A stretch of 64,000 nt of DNA, taken from NCBI GenBank assembly GCA_016858145.1, contig JAEHOE010000008.1, positions 558,001 to 622,000 of the forward strand, in the 5' to 3' direction. This document shows positions 47,735-59,156 of the stretch, in pieces. This stretch comes from Edaphochlamys debaryana. Lineage: Eukaryota > Chlorophyta > Chlorophyceae > Chlamydomonadales. A program made the position numbers and the translations under genes. Each line of letters starts with the position of its first letter. The first letter of the stretch is position 1. Below the pieces are notes generated by a model that saw only the letters and a program-made list of their open reading frames with translations, searched no databases and had not been told where the DNA came from.

Positions 47735-48743
47735 CTGCGCGCCGCTAATCCTGGGCGCGCCCTGCTGCAGTTGTCGCCCTGCTGTGCGGTGTGTGGGTGT
47801 GGGGGGGGGCCGCAGCGCTCCCGCCGCCGCGGGCGGAAGTCCCGAGGGTCAGCGCGGCAGCGTCAGCCGCGGCCGTGGGCCTCGCGGCTGCAGGGGGGCC
47901 TGCTGCGGAGGGCTCCTCGCCGCCGCCGCGGTGTTGTGGGCCGCAGAGGCCTGGCCGGGCTGCTCGGGTGCGCTGGCTGCCCTTGCTGCGAGGGCCCCAA
48001 GCTGCGCGCTGGGCGACCCAGGCTCCAGGTCGGGCCGGACACGCGGGGAGTCGTTGACTTTGCCATCGCTTCCCGCTAAAGGAGGCCGCCGGCTGCGACG
48101 GCGGCGGCGGCTGGCGGAGTCCAGCGGACGCGGGCTTGGCGGGAGAGCTTCAGGTGGGGGCTGCTTGGTTTGGATGCTGCAGCGCAGCGAGCAAGAGGCA
48201 CCGAGCAACGTGCGCGTGCGTTTGGAGCGAGGCGCGCTGGATCCCGCCGAAGCCCCCGCTGCTTAGTGCTTACCCAAACCGCCGCTGCCCTGCGACCTGT
48301 GCTATCAAGTAGCTGTCCTCCGCTGGGTGCCGGTGTCAGGCCCCCCGGGCCAGGGCCTGGCTAGGGCGCATCCATCCACCAGCCCTGAGAGCATTCACTT
48401 GTATAGTCTGAGAGATGGAAAGGCGAATGAGGAGCGTGTTTGTCTCGCGCACGCAAGCCGATCGCGGGTTGTTGATCGACAAGCCCTCACACCGCAGCCG
48501 TAAGAACAGTTAGCACATACTAGGTTTGCAGTCGGCTGGTCAGGGTTGCGGCCACTCTGCAACCGCGCGGTTCGCTCGAACCCGAGTCCGCGCTACTGCG
48601 AGCCGGATGGGCTTACGCATGCTGCTCTGTGCGGCCGATACAAAGCCCCTTGCCGCTCCACGACTGCGTATTCTCTCCTCGCTGCTCTCAGTACACAGAG
48701 CTCCCAAAGCCCTACGCTTTTGCGACACACTCACCAACTCAAC
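47735..48743. other. Kinase 2 upstream region
   Basis: 48,180-48,743 matches the kinase 1 upstream region. 47,735-48,180 is specific to block B; it is very GC-rich and may hold the missing 5' part of the minus-strand gene. A 292-aa plus-strand frame here has no domain or homology signature. Confidence 0.45.
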
Positions 48744-50658
48744 ATGCCCTGCTGCGCCTCCGCCCAGTGCTCGACCAGCATGGCTCCCCTTGACAACGTC
48801 GGTGACATTGCGGTCAACACCTGCGCAGTCGTTATGGCGCTTCCGGTCGTCGGCGTGCGCATGCTGTTCCGCGTCCTGGCCGCTGGCGCTTGCGACGAGG
48901 CTTCCGCCGTCGAGCCCAGCAGCTTTGCTTCTTGTCAGCGGCGTCCTTGGCGACCCGCTGCCAAGCCTGCACACGGCAGCAACCAGGCCCACATCCCCCC
49001 GGCCGCCCCATCCCTCGATGTCGACAGCCCTGCCCCAGCTCAGACGGTACGTGCCGCGACTTCGCTTTTGACGAAGGATATATGCTGCCCAGCGTGTGCC
49101 AACCCTATCCAGCCATTTACCTCCCGCACTTCCCCGTCTTCCCGCACATTGACCCGTTTTGCTCTGTCCCCAACCTTCAACCCCTCCCGCCCGCCCGCCG
49201 GCTCTTCCTTGCCTGCAGGCCTCCAGCTGCGGCTCGCCCCGCGGCTCGCTTCCCGGTGACAACTCCGATGCCGGGATAGGCTCCGATGAGAGCGGCTGCG
49301 AGAAGGAGCACGAGGTGAGTTAGGGTGCGCACAGCACGGGATAGAGTCAGCAGGTTTGTGCCGAGTCCACGGCCCCCAAACGCTGAGCACCCCTCTGCAC
49401 GGCTGTGCTGCATGTCAGTCCCACCTCCATCATACGGAACACGCTTGCCCTTTATCCACGCTTCCCTCTGCTCTCCGTCATCCCTACCCTTCAGGCCCCC
49501 CTTGACTGCTTCGCCTTCCTCGCCCTGCACGGCCTGGAGCTCTTTCAGCAAACCAAGATCCTGGGCAGCGGGGCCTTCGGGGTGGTGTCGGAGGGCACCG
49601 TGCAACTGCCCGACGGCACTCTCTACCGCTGCGCCCACAAGCTCTTCCGGAGCAGCAAGGAGCAGTCCGCCCGGCCCGCGCTGCGTGCCGAGTTGGCTGC
49701 CTTGAAGCGAGTCCAGGGCTGCCCCGGGGCGGTGCAGCTGCTCGCCCACTCGGTGTCCCCCAACTGCTGCCTTCTAATGGAGCTGGCGGAGCTGGGCACC
49801 CTGCAGGACGAGCTGGTGAGGCGGGGGCTGGGAAAGCGGGGACGGAACAGGCCGGCGGACCTGCGAGAGGCGGAGGTTTGGGTCAGGTCTCATTCCCCCT
49901 CCTCCCCCACCCCCGTCCCTCCCCGCCCTTCCCCTCAGGACCTGGCCGAGCCGCATTGTGACAACACCAGGATGATCCTGCCCGAGTTCAGCATCCGCCA
50001 GATCGCCACGGCCGTCCTGGAGGTGTTCTCCGTCCTGCATGCCAAGGGCGTGGGGTACTTTGACCTTAAGCCGCAGAACGTGCTGCTCAAGGAGGACCGA
50101 GTCATGCTGGGGGGTGAGCGCAGGGAGGCGGAGGGAGAGAGGGAGGCAGAGGGACGGGGGGAGGAAGGGAGGGAAAGGCCTTGGGGGCGGAGGGTGCATG
50201 GCATCTCGGCAGCAGACTCCTCCCCACCCTATCAACGCCCTCATGCATAGCCTAGCGCCTGACCCCTCCTTCCCCTCCTTGCCTCCCGTGTTCCCACCCC
50301 AGACTTCGGCGCCTGCTCCGGTCGAAACCGTGCCACCGGGCGCTACCCCATCATCGGAACCAACGGCTGGCTCGCGCCCGAGGTCGATGCGGCGTTCGAC
50401 GATCGGGCCCTGGCCCACCGCATCACCCCCGCGGCGGACATGTACTCTTTGGGCCTGCTGCTCGCCAAGTGCGCGGCCTACCACCGCCGGCCGACGGACT
50501 GGTACCTGTACCAGCAGGGCACGTATCCGCTGCCGAGCTACATACCTGCGAGCCTCCAGTCGCTTGTCCAGTCGCTCTTAGCATCGGACCCCAAGAAGCG
50601 ACCTACGCCCCGGTTGGCTCTTCAACACGCCTTCTTCACCGGAGCGGCGGCGGACTGA
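48744..50658 (+). CDS. Atypical protein kinase 2 (HRD to YFD, DFG kept)
   Basis: Five exons: 48744-49046, 49219-49314, 49495-49815, 49939-50113, 50303-50658; 416 aa. Paralogue of kinase 1 with identical exon phases and lengths for exons 2-5. Seen: P-loop ILGSGAFGVV, CAHKLF lysine, hinge MELAELGTL, catalytic loop GVGYFDLKPQNVLL (His-Arg to Tyr-Phe, Asp/Lys/Asn kept), intact DFGACSGRNRATG, GWLAPEV and PKKRPTPRLA. Compared with kinase 1, the catalytic core is mostly conserved; differences cluster in the N-terminal region, the loop after the P-loop lysine (SKEQSARPALRAELAALKR) and the activation segment. It retains DFG, so it may be the more conventional of the two. Family and substrate not recognised. 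Confidence 0.86.
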
Positions 50659-51249
50659 GCGGAAGAGGTGCCATACCTCTTACACCTTGTTGGTAGACGG
50701 AGGACGCGGCTCAGGGCTTCCGTCCTGGCGCACATGTGGAACGGACCTACACCGCCTCCTGCCTTCACCCCGGCAGTCCTGGCACCAACGGCGTCAGCGG
50801 CTGCTGGGCCCCACCCCCATCCCACCCATGGCCCTCGCTCGGGACCCGGGCCCTCACCACTCGGCCCCAGCCCTTGACCCAGCTTCGGCCACGGCCCTGA
50901 TGGTCATGTGTAGACGGCCACAGGAGCCACGCCTGATGCCCCCGGGTACGGCCGCCCGAGAGTTCCAAGACCCCCGCATGGATGGAGGGGAAGCTTAGGC
51001 CTCCGAGGCCCTGCTGGACGTGTGTAGACGGGCCCCGGTGCCACGCCTAATGCGGATCTGAGCCTGACTGAGCGCTGGCTGCGTGATTTCGTAGTGGTCC
51101 TGGTAAAGTTGAGAGCAAGTGAGGTTTTGTTCGTGACCTGCCTGCCTGGAGGCGCCTCGTGTTTCGATATGTGGTGTGTCCACTTTCGGTGGAGTAGGTG
51201 ACCTGAAGGGGGTTTGTGTTTTTGGCTCCTGGCTCAGCTGGTGGGGGTA

Positions 51250-51270
51250 GGTGGGTGGGTGGGTGGGTGG
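51250..51270. repeat. GGTG microsatellite
   Basis: Five copies of GGTG/GTGG in the kinase 2 3' flank; absent from the matching place after kinase 1. Confidence 0.8.
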
Positions 51271-51422
51271 AATTGATTGTGTAACATGAACAGCCTTTCT
51301 GGGATGGATACGGAGGTGTTGGACACCGCATTGGGCTTCGGGGTTGTGGGCCCCGGGCGTTGTGTGACGTGGTGTTGGGAAGCGGGCCAGCGCATGAGTC
51401 GCGTTGCTGCGTTGGAGTGCAC

Positions 51423-51427
51423 TGTAA
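51423..51427 (+). terminator. TGTAA in kinase 2 3' flank
   Basis: TGTAA about 765 nt after the kinase 2 stop, positionally matched in kinase 1's flank. Confidence 0.35.
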
Positions 51428-52518
51428 GCTGCCACGGTCCATGCCGCTGAGTCCCTGCCAATTCTCCGTCCCCTCCAAGCCACCCCTGCGCCACCGCTCG
51501 TATGCAGCTCAGGCACAGGCGGTGGGGCGCGGACTGGCATGCATGCTGCGAAGCGTGGCGACCAGCGAGGGCGGGCGGGGGGGTGGGGCGTGGCCCGGAG
51601 GACCGGCCGCCGGCCGGGTATATATGAGGGGAAGGCGGCAAAGACTGCAGGGTGCAGCATGGCCTAGAGAGTGGAGAGTGGCCGATGCCGGTGTCGGGTG
51701 AAGTGTCTGCGCGTGTAAAGGGCTGCTCGTGTAAGCCAGGGACACACAAGGACGGCGGCGGGGGCACAAGCACGTTGGGTAGGGGCAGAGGCTGTGTGGC
51801 AGGGCGGAACTGAGCTGCCTCAAGGAGCTTGGACTCGGTGGACCTGGGTTAGGAGGCTTGGTACATATTGGAAGTTTGACGGCATGGCGGACAGGGGACA
51901 TCGAGTGTCCACCAATTATTCCCTGCCTAGCACGCGTGGGTGGGAGGCTTCGGACGTCTTCGGCCGGTTTTGGAAGGCTTCGACTTGCCGCCTGGTAAGG
52001 TGACACCGCTCTCGGCTCGCAAGAGCAGGGATGCGGGTGGTCGCCGACCAGTGCACTTGTTGCATTGCTGGCCTTGCTTTTCGCGTACCTCGTCTCCCGT
52101 GTCTCCTTTCCCCTAGCACGCACGCGAGTCCATTGCGGCCTTTGCGTGCTGGCTACCGGTACTGGACGCCGCCTCTTGACAACGATTGTCGAGCGTGGCG
52201 GGTGTTGCGGCCAGAGGTGCCTCGGCGGGCTGGGCCCAGTCCAGGCCCGTTGCCGGCTCTGTCCGATTCCCGTCCTCGAGACACCCTTGCGACACGCTCC
52301 AAGCATACAGGAGCACGTGCATATAAGCATATGAGCGAGGATAATGCAAGCAAGTGGCACAACTTAGGCCCTTCCTCAGGGCTTCTCGTTCCGTTCCTGG
52401 CGCTGCGGTTTCAGGCGGTGCACGGACGAATTCGTCCCCCGCGCAGGCCTCCGCGCATCTACATGATTTGTCCCAGGGGTTTGTTCCCTGGTTTGTCCTA
52501 AGCTTGTACCCCGACGGC

Positions 52519-52525
52519 TTATATA
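52519..52525 (+). promoter_or_regulatory. TATA-like box of metalloprotease 1
   Basis: TTATATA about 65 nt before the ATG. The same context (CTTATA...GACTGAAGGAAGCA) is kept before metalloprotease 2 near 60024. Confidence 0.4.
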
Positions 52526-52589
52526 CACGCATAGACTGAAGGAAGCACCGGGGCAGCTTAGCACGGGTGCCACACACCGGGATACACAG

Positions 52590-55500
52590 ATGGCGCGGGT
52601 GCGCCATACAACGCGACGGCTGCTCGTGGCCTGCCTGGCTGCTGGTATCTGCATGGCCTATGCAGATGCTACAGGTGCGTGCAAACGCGGGCTTCAAGCG
52701 CCGGAGCATGTGTGGGATGCGTACGTGCACAACTCCCAACGTCGTGTGTATGCGACCCCCCCCGCAGGAGACAGCGCGCGCGACGTTGGCAGCGCTGAGA
52801 CGGCCTCGCTGCTAGACGAGTGGTCTCGGGGCGTCATTCTCGTGCACACCGAAACCGCGATGGCTGTGGACGCTAACGGCGGCCTCGCTCCTTACCCGGC
52901 CCTGTCTTCCTCATCCGAGCTCGGCGATGTGAATCAGGTCTGTGGGCATGTGGGAGGAGGAGCTTCTTGGGGGGAGCAGGACCTTACTTCTGCCGGAAGC
53001 CGAAGTGGGCCCGGGTTACAAGTACGAGGTCGATGCAGGTGGAATGCCAGCCCAGGCGCCTTGCTGCTTCCTAGGATAGACACGTATAGCACATACGCAC
53101 ACTCTTGCACGCTCTGCTTCTGCGCTGGGTTCGTGTAACGCGCGTCCGTCGCGATGCAACCAAGTCGCGCCACACACACAGCTTGCAACGTGACTGGTAC
53201 CTACTCACCAAGCAGAGTACCCATTAGCGGTAAAAGGGGAAGCAGCATCAACATGTGCGGGCAGCTGTCGCGCGAGGACGGTGGGTCAAACCTCGTCGCT
53301 CGTTGCCTGGGCAAAGACCATGACCGGGGTTGCTCGTTACTGCTGTACAGCATAGGGCATAAAAGGCGAGCCAGTCGCATAGCTTTGTCCCCGGTCGACC
53401 GCGTGGCGGTGTGTTTCAGGTGAACCCCCTTCGACCATCCTCCGCACCCTGCACCCCTGAGGATGCTTCCCCGGCTGACTTCCTGCTCACACCGGCTTGA
53501 ACATTACGACCTCGCAGGTATCGCTCCTTCCCTTCGAGGACGACCGCCGCTTCTCGGGAGGCCTGCTCAAGTTTATGAACGGCGCTTGTGCCTCCATGGA
53601 GCCCGACGGCACGCTGGGCGCCAGCCCAGCGGCCTGTGGCACGGCGACACCGTTCATGCTCGTCCCCACTGCTGTCTACAATGAGGGTAAGTGCGCGTGC
53701 GCCCTCACTGCTGCTGCCGTCGTATGCTTATCTGCTCAACACAGCAACCCCATCCTGAACCCCATTGCTTGCCTCAACGTCAGCGGCCCGTCGTCCTCGC
53801 AGGCGGATCTGGGCTTCCTGCGTCTGATGCTGTTTACATCATGGTGAAGGGCAACCACAGCGCCTGCCTAACTGCCTCCGCCACCGACGCCAAGGTCCAG
53901 GCCAAGCCATGCTCCAGCGCCCTGGCCGCCTTCCAGGCCTGGAGGCTCTGCCGCGCTGGAGGCGCCTGTGCACCCGTCGACCACGCAATCCGGTTGGACA
54001 CGAGCGCTCGCGCAGCCGCCGCTGCCGCCCGTCGCAGCCTCCAGCCCGGCAGGCCCGCCTTCCTCACCTACGATGATACCAAGGAGGATGACGGAAAGCA
54101 GGTGGGGTGCGACGAGCGTGGGGGCTCAAGGTTGATGGGCCGCTTAAAGCGTAGAGCGTGTGGCGCACCTCTCCTGAGATGGGCCTTCCTCCTCCAGATT
54201 GTCCCCCTGTCTTCAACCCTGTCCGACTCCCCACCCGCATCACCGTCCTCGCCCTCCGCCGTATCTGCAGGGCCGTGCCGCTCGCGTCGTGGGCGGCCCT
54301 TCCGTCCTCAAGGGGGCCCGCAGCCTCGACCTCCTCCTCCCTGACGGCTCCACGGTCACCCTCACCGACCTCACCCCCACGGGCCCCGAACGTAGCGGCC
54401 TGCCCTCGCAAGGCGGGAAGCCAACGTGCACCCTCAACGGCAAGCCCAACTGCCCGGCCGAAGTCACGGACGGTGCCGGCCGCGCCTCGACGGGTCCTCC
54501 CTGCCTGTCGTGGAACGCCAAGCTGGAGGATGACCTCGCTGGCTACAGCGTGATCACCAAGTGCGGTGAGCGAGCCGCCGGTTCCGTGTGCATGGGTCAT
54601 AGCTCTGGGGCGAGGGGCGGGGGGCTTGCATGAGCAGCGGAAGGGGTAAGCATCCCCGGCTTCCCCCTCATCCCGCGCCTTGCCTCGTGGCTGGTTGCGC
54701 ATGCATGCGGCCCATTCCCCCGCGCCCATCTCCCCACCGGGTGCCCTCCGGCGTGTCCCCTTTCACCCGTGTCCCGCAGGCGGCCTGTGGTCGGTCATGG
54801 TCGGCAGCGGCCTGTACGGCAACTGGCTCGTGGCACCCAAGCAGGGCTCTGCTGCTGACGACAAGACCGACAGTGCCGCCATGGCAACGCGCTACTTCGT
54901 CCGCCCCAACACCCTGGAGGACGAGGAAGACGCTCCGCACCCGGTGGCCCCACAGGCGCCTTTGCGAACCCTTCTGTCCGCTGGCGAGCTTGCGGCTGCG
55001 GACAGCGCCGCCGCCGCCCAGGCTGCCGCTGCGGGCGGCCGCGCTCGGGCCAAGGGCGGCAGTCGCCGCCTCATGCAGCAGCTCTCCTCCCCCAGCGGCT
55101 GCGACGACCCCACGGACCGCCTGTACCTGGCGGTCTACGTGACGCCTGGCGCCTGGGATGCCAGTGTGCAGGCAGACATTGCCACGGGCATTGCCACGAT
55201 GAACACTGCCCTGCAGAGGGCGGGCTCGCCCTTCACCGTCAGCCTCATGTTCGTTCAGCAGGTGTGGGGGAGGGAAGGGACCACCACGTCTGAGGAAGGG
55301 CGGAACGGGATGGGCGGTCGTACACACCCGCCCTTGAGGAAGAATTTCAGCCGATGGCTCGGGTCCTAGTGTTAGTGTACCGTCCTGAACCGTGCCCGCC
55401 CCACTGCACCCCCCAGGTGTCCACATCGTACCGTCGAGTCGATGTGGGCAGCAGCCTGTCTTATTTTGCCGCGAGTCCGCCAGCCTCTGTAGAGCTGTCG

Positions 55501-58500
55501 GGTGCTGATCTCGCCCTGCTCATCGTGGACAGCAGTCTTAGTAAGCGGCCGGGCAATGGGCGGTTGCTTGGCGCATGACGCGTGCGTGGCGGCTTGCAGT
55601 GCCCTTTGCAAACATCTCACTCTGAATCGAACGCAGACGGCACCGGCATTGCGTACGTGGTGGCCGGGGGGGTGCAGTGGGACGCCACATACTCGGTTGT
55701 GAAGCGTGATCTGGCGGCCAGGCTGTACATTGCTCACGAGGTGCGTGCATGACCGCTCAAGACTGCCTCCGCCCTGCGGCCTGCGGGTCGTCAACTACTA
55801 AGTTCTAACGCACTGACGTTGCTCTCACGTGTTCAGCTTGGCCACAACTTTGGCCTCAACCACGACCGAGAGCAGGCGCTTTTGGAGTACCCCAACGCAA
55901 GTCCGGCGTTCTGGGCGGGCTACAACTTCGCCCCCTGGTGCGCGCGAACCCAAGCACATCATGCCCCACAGGCGCAGGCCAGGTCAGCCCAGCCAGGGGA
56001 CTGACCCCGCGCCGCCTCTCCGTTACGCATGCGCGCAGGGGCTACGTGGACAGTCACTGTGCGTCTGTGTCAAGCACGGGGGCGTGCCTGGTCTGGTGGG
56101 TGCAAGCGTGTTGGCCGGGCCAGGGGTCGGGGGTGTCAGTGCGATTTCCCCCGTGACCCAGGGAGAAGCCCCTTGAACACCCACACCACACGCCCGGCAT
56201 ACCGCGACCCCTCTATTGCAGGCACTACAACAAAGCTGCAACTAGCATACTTGGGTACTGGACAAGCCCCGGCTGCAAGTCCAAGAACTTTGTAGGAACT
56301 CAGGGCGTTGGCTGCACTTGGCTGGCGGAGTATGGGTGAGCGGCATGTATGTGTGACTCAGCTGACCTGCAAGGGGGGCACCCCTCCCATTGTCCCAGCT
56401 ATTAGCTAATTAGCCGAATTGTCCTGCGGACTCCATGAACGAAACACCCTGTGCTCCGGACCCCGCCCAAAGCTAAGACCAGACCTTCCCGCCTCCCAGC
56501 TTGGTTGCCGGTGTCATCATGCCCACCGCCTCAGGTTCAACGGCTTCACCACATGTATCTACAATATCTCTCAAACGGGTGACCTGTACGGAACCATAAA
56601 CAAGCACAGGTAGTCTGGCTGGGGGCCTGGCTGGCTGGGGGCCTTGGGGCACGTTACACGTAAATAAACACGGCGTGTGTTCAATGCCCTCCTAACCGCC
56701 CCTCTTCGTCTGTCGCCTGCAGCCACTGCGATGTCCCCCTAGGCAACGCCAGGGCTGACCCCGGCCGGGTCTTCAAGGTGCGTAGTGGTGCCGTGGGCCA
56801 AAGGGATGTGTGTCCATACCATGGCCGCCCCCAACCTCCCCGGGCTTTAATCCCCCTCCGTTCTCCTATGCCCCCCAGGAAAATGCCCTGAGGCTGGCCA
56901 CCAACCGCAACTGTAAGGCGAGGGCGCTGGATGGAGCGAGGACGTGCTAACTGCTTGCCCTTCAGTCGTACCTGCGTCCCCCCTTCAGCGGACTCCCCCA
57001 ACACACACACACTTCGCCCCTACGAGTGCGAGCCCTGTCCCTCATCACTCCTGGCCCCTCACAGACGGCTGCGAGAACTATTGGCCCGATCAGGAGCTCA
57101 CGTTTACCGGGGACCGGTCCTGCTGGGTGGGCTCGGGCGGCTTCGTCTTCACGCCCCTGAACTGCAACGACAAGTGCAACGGGGACGCGGCTTGCGACGG
57201 CGTGACGTTTTACGAGGGGGCCAAGGTCTGCTGCATCCTCTACTCCACTGGCGACCGCCACTCCCTGCGCCCCAGGTCAGCAGGCAGGCTCCGGCACCGC
57301 ATCGGGGGCACGCGGGGTTGTGGTGTCCATGGGGGGCGTCACGTGTCGTTTCGACCTCACTCCCCTGTCCCCCACCCCTTGCCCTTGTGCCCCCTTGTGC
57401 CCCGACACGCCGCGCGCCTCCTCCCCCCTCTGTCTGCCCCCCGATCGACCAGCTACACCCTGGCCCAGAGCTCCTGGGGCCGGCCGTGGTCCAAGAAGCG
57501 AGGCGGGCTCAGCGGCAGCCCCCCCGGCGGCCTGGTCTGCCCCGCTGGCAGCACATGGAGCAACGCAGCATGGCGCTGCACTTTAGTGGCGGGTGTGTGC
57601 GTGCGCAAGGCAGCCGGGAGGAGCTAGTGCCGTACACGTGCCCGATCTGCCGTACATGTGTGCACGCAGGCTACGTGGAGAGCAATTTCATTCGCAGGAT
57701 TGCCACGTACAACGGCAACAACCAGGTTCGTACGGTACATGGGGTCTGGCGGCAGTGCGGCAGTGGGCCGGTCCGCGCAAGGAGCGAGCGAGCTGGAGGG
57801 GCTACACGAAGAGCCGAAGCGGCAGGCCTGGCCCGCCACATGGACCCCTCCTAGGTGCTTGGGCTCGTCCCAAACACCGCCACCTTCGCACGTTGTGTGT
57901 CCGCCTTGGCGGTGACGTTGTATGTGGACCTCGGAATGGGGTGCACAACGCAGCCTCGCTCCCTGCAATCCCGGCAGCCCTGTCGTTGCATGGTCATAGT
58001 TGCATCCTCCGTGGCCGGTGGCCCCACACAACCCCGTGCAGGTGATCGACGTGTCTGGCTGGAGCCAAGCCGACGGCGCAGCCATCCACGGATGGACTTA
58101 CTTGGGCAACAACAACCAAAAGTGGATTCTGATGCCAACAGGTGGGGCTTAGGCTGTGGCTCAGGCTTGGGGCACTGCAGCATGCTGCGAGTCCGCTCGT
58201 GTCCCCGCCCGTGCCCTGAGTACCATACCCCTTCGCAGACGACGGCCCGTACTTCCAAATAAAGAGCGTGCACTCGGGCAAGTGCTGGGACGTTGCGGCT
58301 GGCGGCACCGCGGATGGAACCAGCATCCAGCAGTGGACCTGCATGTACGGCAACAACAACCAGAAGTTCCTGCTCCGCCGGGTGAAGGACAGGTGCGTGA
58401 CTTGATACATGGAGAACCGTGTGCTTGCGTGCGTCGCTTGGCTCATGGGGTAAGTTGCTGCCGGGTATTATCGTGCACACTCCGTGGCACCGATCCCGCC

Positions 58501-58643
58501 CATTCTGCCCCTGCCTTTCCAGGTATGAGATAGCGCCCCGGGTGGCGCCAACCAAGTGTACCGTGGTCGGCGCAGGCGACGGAGGCGCTTTCACCATCGG
58601 TGCTTGCCTTGGTTTCCAGACCTTTGGAGTCTTCCTCCCATAG
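52590..58643 (+). CDS. Secreted metzincin-like metalloprotease 1 with Cys-rich and ricin-B lectin domains
   Basis: Twenty exons: 52590-52674, 52768-52937, 53518-53686, 53803-54101, 54271-54565, 54780-55261, 55417-55540, 55637-55740, 55837-55937, 56039-56062, 56222-56335, 56535-56609, 56723-56777, 56879-56912, 57065-57275, 57453-57592, 57670-57725, 58042-58141, 58239-58392, 58523-58643; 970 aa, phases close. Signal peptide at 1-26 (basic start, LLVACLAAGICMAYA). A long propeptide-like region runs to about 400. The protease domain starts near LYLAVYV and contains HELGHNFGLNH (575-585), the zinc motif HExxHxxGxxH; the exon 8/9 junction falls inside it. The Met-turn position reads SILGY (Leu628). 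After it come a Cys-rich segment (CNDKCNGDAACDGV) and a beta-trefoil of ricin-B type with NNNQKWIL and NNNQKFLL. Closest by eye to reprolysin-like (M12) proteases; M11 gametolysin is the alternative. Exon 10 (24 nt) is the least certain junction. Confidence 0.86.
53050..53173 (+). repeat. Intron 2 block identical to metalloprotease 2 (124 nt)
   Basis: By eye all 124 nt are the same as 60608-60731 in the paralogue's intron 2. It includes a TGTAA (in TCGTGTAACG). The remaining intron is also similar but carries substitutions and indels. Confidence 0.8.
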
Positions 58644-58662
58644 AGGGGTCTTCCTCCCATAG
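58629..58662 (+). repeat. 19-nt tandem duplication covering the stop codon of metalloprotease 1
   Basis: The 15-nt string GTCTTCCTCCCATAG occurs at 58629-58643 and again at 58648-58662, so the in-frame TAG is duplicated 19 nt downstream in another frame. Confidence 0.9.
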
Positions 58663-59156
58663 CTGCACAGCTAGCCGCGCGCCCTCGGATCCGGAGTCGG
58701 GGGTTCAGGCCCTGTTTAGGCTTCTTCGTGATCATGCCAAACGAATGTGAAAAGCATCATGACGGATATACAGCCCCAACGATAGGGGAGAGCGGGCTCG
58801 TGGTACCCAGCGTACGACTTGCATGAGGTCTTGCTCTGGGGAAATGCAAACCATGTAAGAAGCGAGACGGGACGACCCAACCCCGCCCCCCTTGCCAGGC
58901 CGGCGGCGCCTTGCCCGCGGCATTTCACGCATGCACTTGACGTCCCGCACCCGACAAAGGTCATCGAGCAGCCTGCAAGCCGGCTCCGGCTGATTACCTC
59001 ACACGCAGCCCCGTAGCCCCGCAATTCCACACCTCGAGTCATTTCCTATGGGGGGGTCCCTGCCGTCCCTGCCTCGCCAGGGCCCCGGCTCGGGAGCTCG
59101 GGACCCCTCCTTCCGGCCCTGCCCCTCACCACGCCTCCTCCCTGCGAGACGCTTCT
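58644..59156. other. Metalloprotease 1 3' flank
   Basis: About 510 nt with a TGTAA at 58854 and the 3' end of the minus-strand coiled-coil exon at its far side. Nothing else seen. Confidence 0.5.
58854..58858 (+). terminator. TGTAA poly(A)-type signal after metalloprotease 1
   Basis: TGTAA about 210 nt after the stop. Confidence 0.5.

Larger units (their letters stand above)
45688..51690 (+). repeat. Tandem segmental duplication, block B (DDX56 exon copy + extra 2 kb + kinase 2 + 3' flank)
   Basis: Partner of block A. Order and strand are the same, but block B has roughly 2 kb (about 46,120-48,150) where block A has about 0.3 kb. That extra segment holds a minus-strand gene. Confidence 0.8.
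50659..52589. other. Kinase 2 3' flank and metalloprotease 1 promoter
   Basis: About 1.9 kb. 51,060-51,690 matches the kinase 1 3' flank; 51,775-52,589 matches 59,546-60,132 upstream of metalloprotease 2, marking the second duplicated unit. A GGTG microsatellite sits at 51250-51270. No gene seen. Confidence 0.55.

Noticed and set aside
47388..48266. A 292-aa plus-strand open frame in the block B specific region
   Set aside because: No domain, biased Ala/Gly/Arg composition, no splice or homology support; long open frames are expected by chance at this GC content.
52590..58643. Assignment of the protease to the gametolysin (M11) family
   Set aside because: The zinc motif alone does not separate M11 from reprolysin-like proteases; the sequence after the motif (GYVD..H, then SILGY) looks more M12-like. 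Left as metzincin-like.
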